From contig JAEYHP010000156.1 in the NCBI GenBank assembly GCA_023409435.1, positions 8,261-72,260 of the forward strand: a stretch of 64,000 bases of DNA. Direction: 5' to 3'. The translations under genes were made by a program, and so were the position numbers. This DNA is from Bacillota bacterium (GTDB lineage: Bacteria; Bacillota; Clostridia; Christensenellales; CAG-138). Under the pieces are notes generated by a model that saw nothing but the letters and a program-made list of their open reading frames with translations, was not told where the DNA came from and made no database searches. Below, piece by piece: positions 61,467 through 64,000 of the stretch. Numbering within the stretch: position 1 is the first letter of the stretch; every line of letters begins with the position of its first letter.

Positions 61467-61494
61467 AAGCTTGCCTGAACAGGCAAGCTTTTTT
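61467..61494 (+). terminator. Terminator after the small cysteine-rich gene
   Basis: AAGCTTGCCTG (61467-61477) and CAGGCAAGCTT (61480-61490) form an 11-base stem with a tight loop, followed by a T run to 61494. Confidence 0.85.
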
Positions 61495-61539
61495 CTGCCC
61501 AAACGCGGCATCCCGCAGATCAGGGAGCGAATATCCGGG

Positions 61540-61930
61540 TCAGGCTACGGGATATTCATTGCACAGCAGGCGGAAAGGCGCTTCATCCTCCTCGATGGCG
61601 GGGAACCGCCCCATCGGCTCATAAGTGCATGGGGCATACCTGCTCTTCTTGGCTGATCAGCAGTTTTTCGGCATAAGGCTTTGCATATTGGGAATTGTTC
61701 TGGTTGCCGTTTCTTATTGTGACCAGCACAAGACCTACCTCGTCAAATTTCCCTAGGCCGTAGTTTGTAATATCCCACCCGAGCATGTTGTCCCTGATTT
61801 CGTCGCATTCATTGCCTTTTTCCTGCCAATCCTGCGGCGTCCAGTTTGCAAAAGGCGGCAGCGCAAATTGATGGCTGCCGATAAATCCCATAGCTTCCTT
61901 GATGATACGGTTGATCTTGGAGCGCTTCAT
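61540..61930 (-). pseudogene. D-lyxose isomerase remnant with internal deletion
   Basis: The N-terminal part MKRSKINRIIKEAMGFIGSH continues with FANWTPQDWQEKG, DNMLGWDITNYG and KPYAEKLLISQEEQVCPMH, a good match to the start of D-lyxose ketol-isomerase (about 225 residues in the family). At codon 103 a stop is reached (61619-61621). Immediately after, in a different frame, EPMGRFPAIEEDEAPFRLLC and NEYPVA with a stop (61540-61542) matches the C-terminal end. About 100 residues in between, including most metal ligands after the PMH motif, are missing. The gene is therefore inactive, whether by a real deletion or an assembly error. Confidence 0.82.
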
Positions 61931-61985
61931 ACTTCACCTCATATCAGTCAAAACTTGTATTGCCGCCATTGCGGCGGCGGCACAA

Positions 61986-62618
61986 TCAGTTTCCATTCAG
62001 TTCATTTTCATACTTGGACTGCATTGCTTCAAATGCTTCCGGCTTCATCTTTTGGGTATTGATCAGGTATATATAGTCGTAATAGTTGGGAAGCACAGGC
62101 AGACGTAACAACGCTTTTGCAAAAGCGTGCGCCGCCACCTCGCTGCAGCGGTTGATGCGGGCGCGGCGTTTCAACCGAAAAACCTGCATTGTCGTAACAG
62201 GCTCCAACGCCTCCGAAACAAAGCAGTTGCCGCGATATTCCAAATAATGAAAGAACTCATGCGCCAGGTGGATATCCCTTGCCTGTTCATAGGTAAGCGG
62301 AGGAAAAGCGCCGTTTTTACTGTTTTCAGCCAATTCGCGAATGGACGAACGGAAAATCTCCAGCGAACAGCCATCCTTTGATAGGGTGATCTGCCCCCTG
62401 TACGCCATGCCGAATGCTCCCTTGCCATCTTCCTTGTACTCCACAGAAATACCGTTTTGCCGGTACATGCCTTCCAAATCGACGTCCGCGTACTGCCGGG
62501 CGGCGTCGATTCCGGCCTTCAGGGAGCCATCCACATAGTAGGCCAATTTGTCTTTCGGGATCTTGTGGTACAGCAAATCGTTGGATAGTTCACACACAGC
62601 CAGCATGCGGTCATCCAA
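61986..62618 (-). CDS. ImmA/IrrE-like zinc metallopeptidase
   Basis: The 210-residue protein has HEFFH at residues 120-124 and a following helix CSEVAAHAFAKALLRLP with Glu160, which is the HExxH plus Glu-Ala-x-x-Phe-Ala arrangement of ImmA/IrrE proteases. The N-terminal third is unassigned. These enzymes often cleave a repressor encoded nearby; no such repressor is adjacent here. The next genes on the same strand are the lyxose isomerase remnant and the hydantoinase-like gene upstream. Confidence 0.72.
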   Translation of the reverse strand: MDDRMLAVCELSNDLLYHKIPKDKLAYYVDGSLKAGIDAARQYADVDLEGMYRQNGISVEYKEDGKGAFGMAYRGQITLSKDGCSLEIFRSSIRELAENSKNGAFPPLTYEQARDIHLAHEFFHYLEYRGNCFVSEALEPVTTMQVFRLKRRARINRCSEVAAHAFAKALLRLPVLPNYYDYIYLINTQKMKPEAFEAMQSKYENELNGN

Positions 62619-62638
62619 ATGCGCCGCCCCCTTTGCTC

Positions 62639-64000
62639 TTACTTGTAAGCTACCGCCAGGATGTCCTCATCCGGTTCCAGATGCTCGGTTTCCACATCCA
62701 GTATGGAGTATAGCTGGTCCGCCGTCTGCATGCCGCTCAAATCCAGCATTTTTTCCCGATAGAATACAAACACCTTGGGGATTGTGGCGTTGGCGTCCGA
62801 ATAGGTGGTGTTCTCATCCAGAAAACCGTTGAACAACGTCTGCCGTTTTTCTTTCGGGAACTGGATATAGGAGGCTTTTTCTTTTTTCAGGCGCACCATG
62901 CCTTCCCGGTCTATGACCGTCACGCTGCTGGATTTCAGTTTAAGAAGGCCAAAAAGAGCCTTCTTTTGCGTTTTTGCTTCAAACAGGCTCCAGCGCCCGG
63001 TTTGGGATACCAGGGAAACAATGCCTTTATCCCCGCTCAGCGCATCCGATACGATGGTTTTTTGCTGCTCCGTGGTCAGATCGTTCGCGCCCATTTCCTT
63101 TTGGCGAAGCTCAGTTGCCCCTGTTGCAATGGCGCGCAGGATGTTCTTTTGCGCGTCGATTTCGATCGCCACATCCACGGTTTCCTCTTTTGCCCCGGAG
63201 CGGACGATCTGCTCAATCACGTCGGCGCGGATTTTTTTAATATCGGCTTCTGTCGGATTGGCGACGGTCCGTTCCAATGTCTCCCGTACCATTGCCAATG
63301 CCACGCCGATGGTGGAAATATAGGGGGCGTTCTTGGCGATTTTGCTTTTCATGCCCAATTTTTCGGCAAGCGGATTTACTACTACGGAACCGCTTCCGCC
63401 GCCGCCTACCAGCGTTACGAAGCCGCGGTCAAGCTTATATTCGTCTACCAAATCATTTACAACTGCCGACAGCTTATCCATGGCGATATCAAGCGCCTGC
63501 CGGGCCGCGTCTTCGGGCGAAATCCCCAAGACGTCCCCCAGTACCTTCCATGCGGCGCGGGCGCATGCCCTGTTGCCGCAGGCGTAATCGGCTTCCGGCA
63601 CATACCCAAGGAGGTTTGAGGCCCCCGCCAATGTCAGGGAATATTCCCTGCCGTCCGGCGTTCTGACAATGGCGTATTCCCGCGGGTCGCCTTCCTTGGG
63701 GCTGATCAGCAGCAGTTCTCCTTCGTTAATCACGCCGTCATCCGGGAAGCACTCGTAGGCAATGCCTGCGATGTGGGCGCTGCGCGGGCCAACGTCCGCG
63801 ATTTTGCCGCCGGATACCCGTATCATGCTGCCCCCCGCAATGCCCAGCGTGCGTACATCCAGGCTTTGCAGATACGTCTTGTGGCCGCCTACCTGCGCGT
63901 ACTTGATCATCACCCTGCCGTTTTTGATGGCGCTGATATCCACGCTGGTGCCGCCCGCCTCAAAAAAAATACCGTCGGAGACCTTTTCATACATCAGGGC
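62639..64000 (-). CDS. Hydantoinase A / oxoprolinase-type protein, start outside the window
   Basis: About 453 codons are present and the frame continues past 64000, so the N-terminus is missing. FEAGGTSVDISAIKNGRV opens the second actin-like (HyuA) domain; VTLVGGGGSGSVVV and NAPYISTIGVALAMV match the later nucleotide-binding segments. Members hydrolyse hydantoins or 5-oxoproline with ATP, or carboxylate ketones. The last 120 residues, with FLDENTTYSDANAT and VFVFYREKML, are not typical of HyuA. The gene for subunit HyuB is not seen downstream. Confidence 0.75.
   Translation of the reverse strand, partial: ALMYEKVSDGIFFEAGGTSVDISAIKNGRVMIKYAQVGGHKTYLQSLDVRTLGIAGGSMIRVSGGKIADVGPRSAHIAGIAYECFPDDGVINEGELLLISPKEGDPREYAIVRTPDGREYSLTLAGASNLLGYVPEADYACGNRACARAAWKVLGDVLGISPEDAARQALDIAMDKLSAVVNDLVDEYKLDRGFVTLVGGGGSGSVVVNPLAEKLGMKSKIAKNAPYISTIGVALAMVRETLERTVANPTEADIKKIRADVIEQIVRSGAKEETVDVAIEIDAQKNILRAIATGATELRQKEMGANDLTTEQQKTIVSDALSGDKGIVSLVSQTGRWSLFEAKTQKKALFGLLKLKSSSVTVIDREGMVRLKKEKASYIQFPKEKRQTLFNGFLDENTTYSDANATIPKVFVFYREKMLDLSGMQTADQLYSILDVETEHLEPDEDILAVAYK

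Noticed and set aside
1..64000. Mobile elements, phage genes, tRNA and rRNA genes
   Set aside because: Frames were checked for transposase, integrase and phage motifs, and intergenic regions for tRNA-like cloverleafs. None was convincing, although very divergent copies cannot be excluded by eye.

Overview
The window looks like a chromosomal stretch of an anaerobic, probably gut-associated, Gram-positive clostridium (Bacillota, Clostridia). This rests on the anaerobic (cobalt-early) cobalamin genes, a glycyl-radical enzyme with its activase, clostridial family types (DUF4317, VanR/VanS, VanZ, LCP, a PdaA-type deacetylase), lipobox and sortase-like signals, GGAGG-type ribosome binding sites and intrinsic terminators with U tracts. 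No tRNA, rRNA, CRISPR array or intact mobile element was seen.

Layout. (1) 1-8750, minus strand: a tightly overlapping cobalamin operon cbiD-cbiF-cbiG-cbiH-cbiJ-cbiET-cbiA-cobT-cobU-cobS (cut by the window edge), headed by a divergent cobalamin-riboswitch-like leader whose terminator runs through the cbiD ribosome binding site. (2) 8770-14414, plus strand: a canonical cobalamin riboswitch plus terminator, then an exported CbiK-like cobaltochelatase lipoprotein, two related surface proteins and a BtuFCD/FecBCD-type importer whose ATPase has an extra C-terminal domain. (3) 14.6-17.8 kb: KDG kinase, KDPG aldolase and a VOC protein on the minus strand, with a divergent AraC regulator. (4) 17.9-31.0 kb: a long minus-strand catabolic locus (FAD oxidoreductase, MaoC hydratase, family III CoA-transferase, LIV-type ABC importer, two Gfo/Idh/MocA oxidoreductases, two TIM-barrel isomerases) facing a divergent LacI regulator; both promoters carry TGTAAC elements. 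(5) 31.2-39.8 kb, plus strand: a LacI-controlled sugar module (PfkB kinase, LacI, GH4 glycosidase, Afu/Fbp-type ABC importer, PHP phosphoesterase) with two strong palindromic operators and terminators at both ends.

(6) 39.9-41.0 kb: a DUF4317 protein. (7) 41.2-52.8 kb, minus strand: a nucleoside salvage region with a YjjI/YjjW glycyl-radical pair and nucleoside hydrolase, then a BMP-type nucleoside ABC importer, an amidohydrolase/deaminase, a nucleoside phosphorylase and a GntR/HutC regulator. (8) 53-57 kb, clearly AT-richer: a small sortase-type surface protein, then vanR-vanS, a terminator, vanY and vanZ, with no van ligase genes. (9) 57.1-64 kb: LCP ligase, MerR regulator, PdaA-like deacetylase, ferritin-like protein, two very small genes, a D-lyxose isomerase pseudogene with an internal deletion, an ImmA/IrrE-like zinc protease and the C-terminal part of a hydantoinase A-type protein.

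Two recurring themes stand out. Cobalamin synthesis and uptake diverge from one intergenic region with a riboswitch-type leader on each side. In three unrelated ABC operons the solute-binding-protein gene is followed at once by a strong hairpin before the membrane genes, which would give an excess of binding protein.
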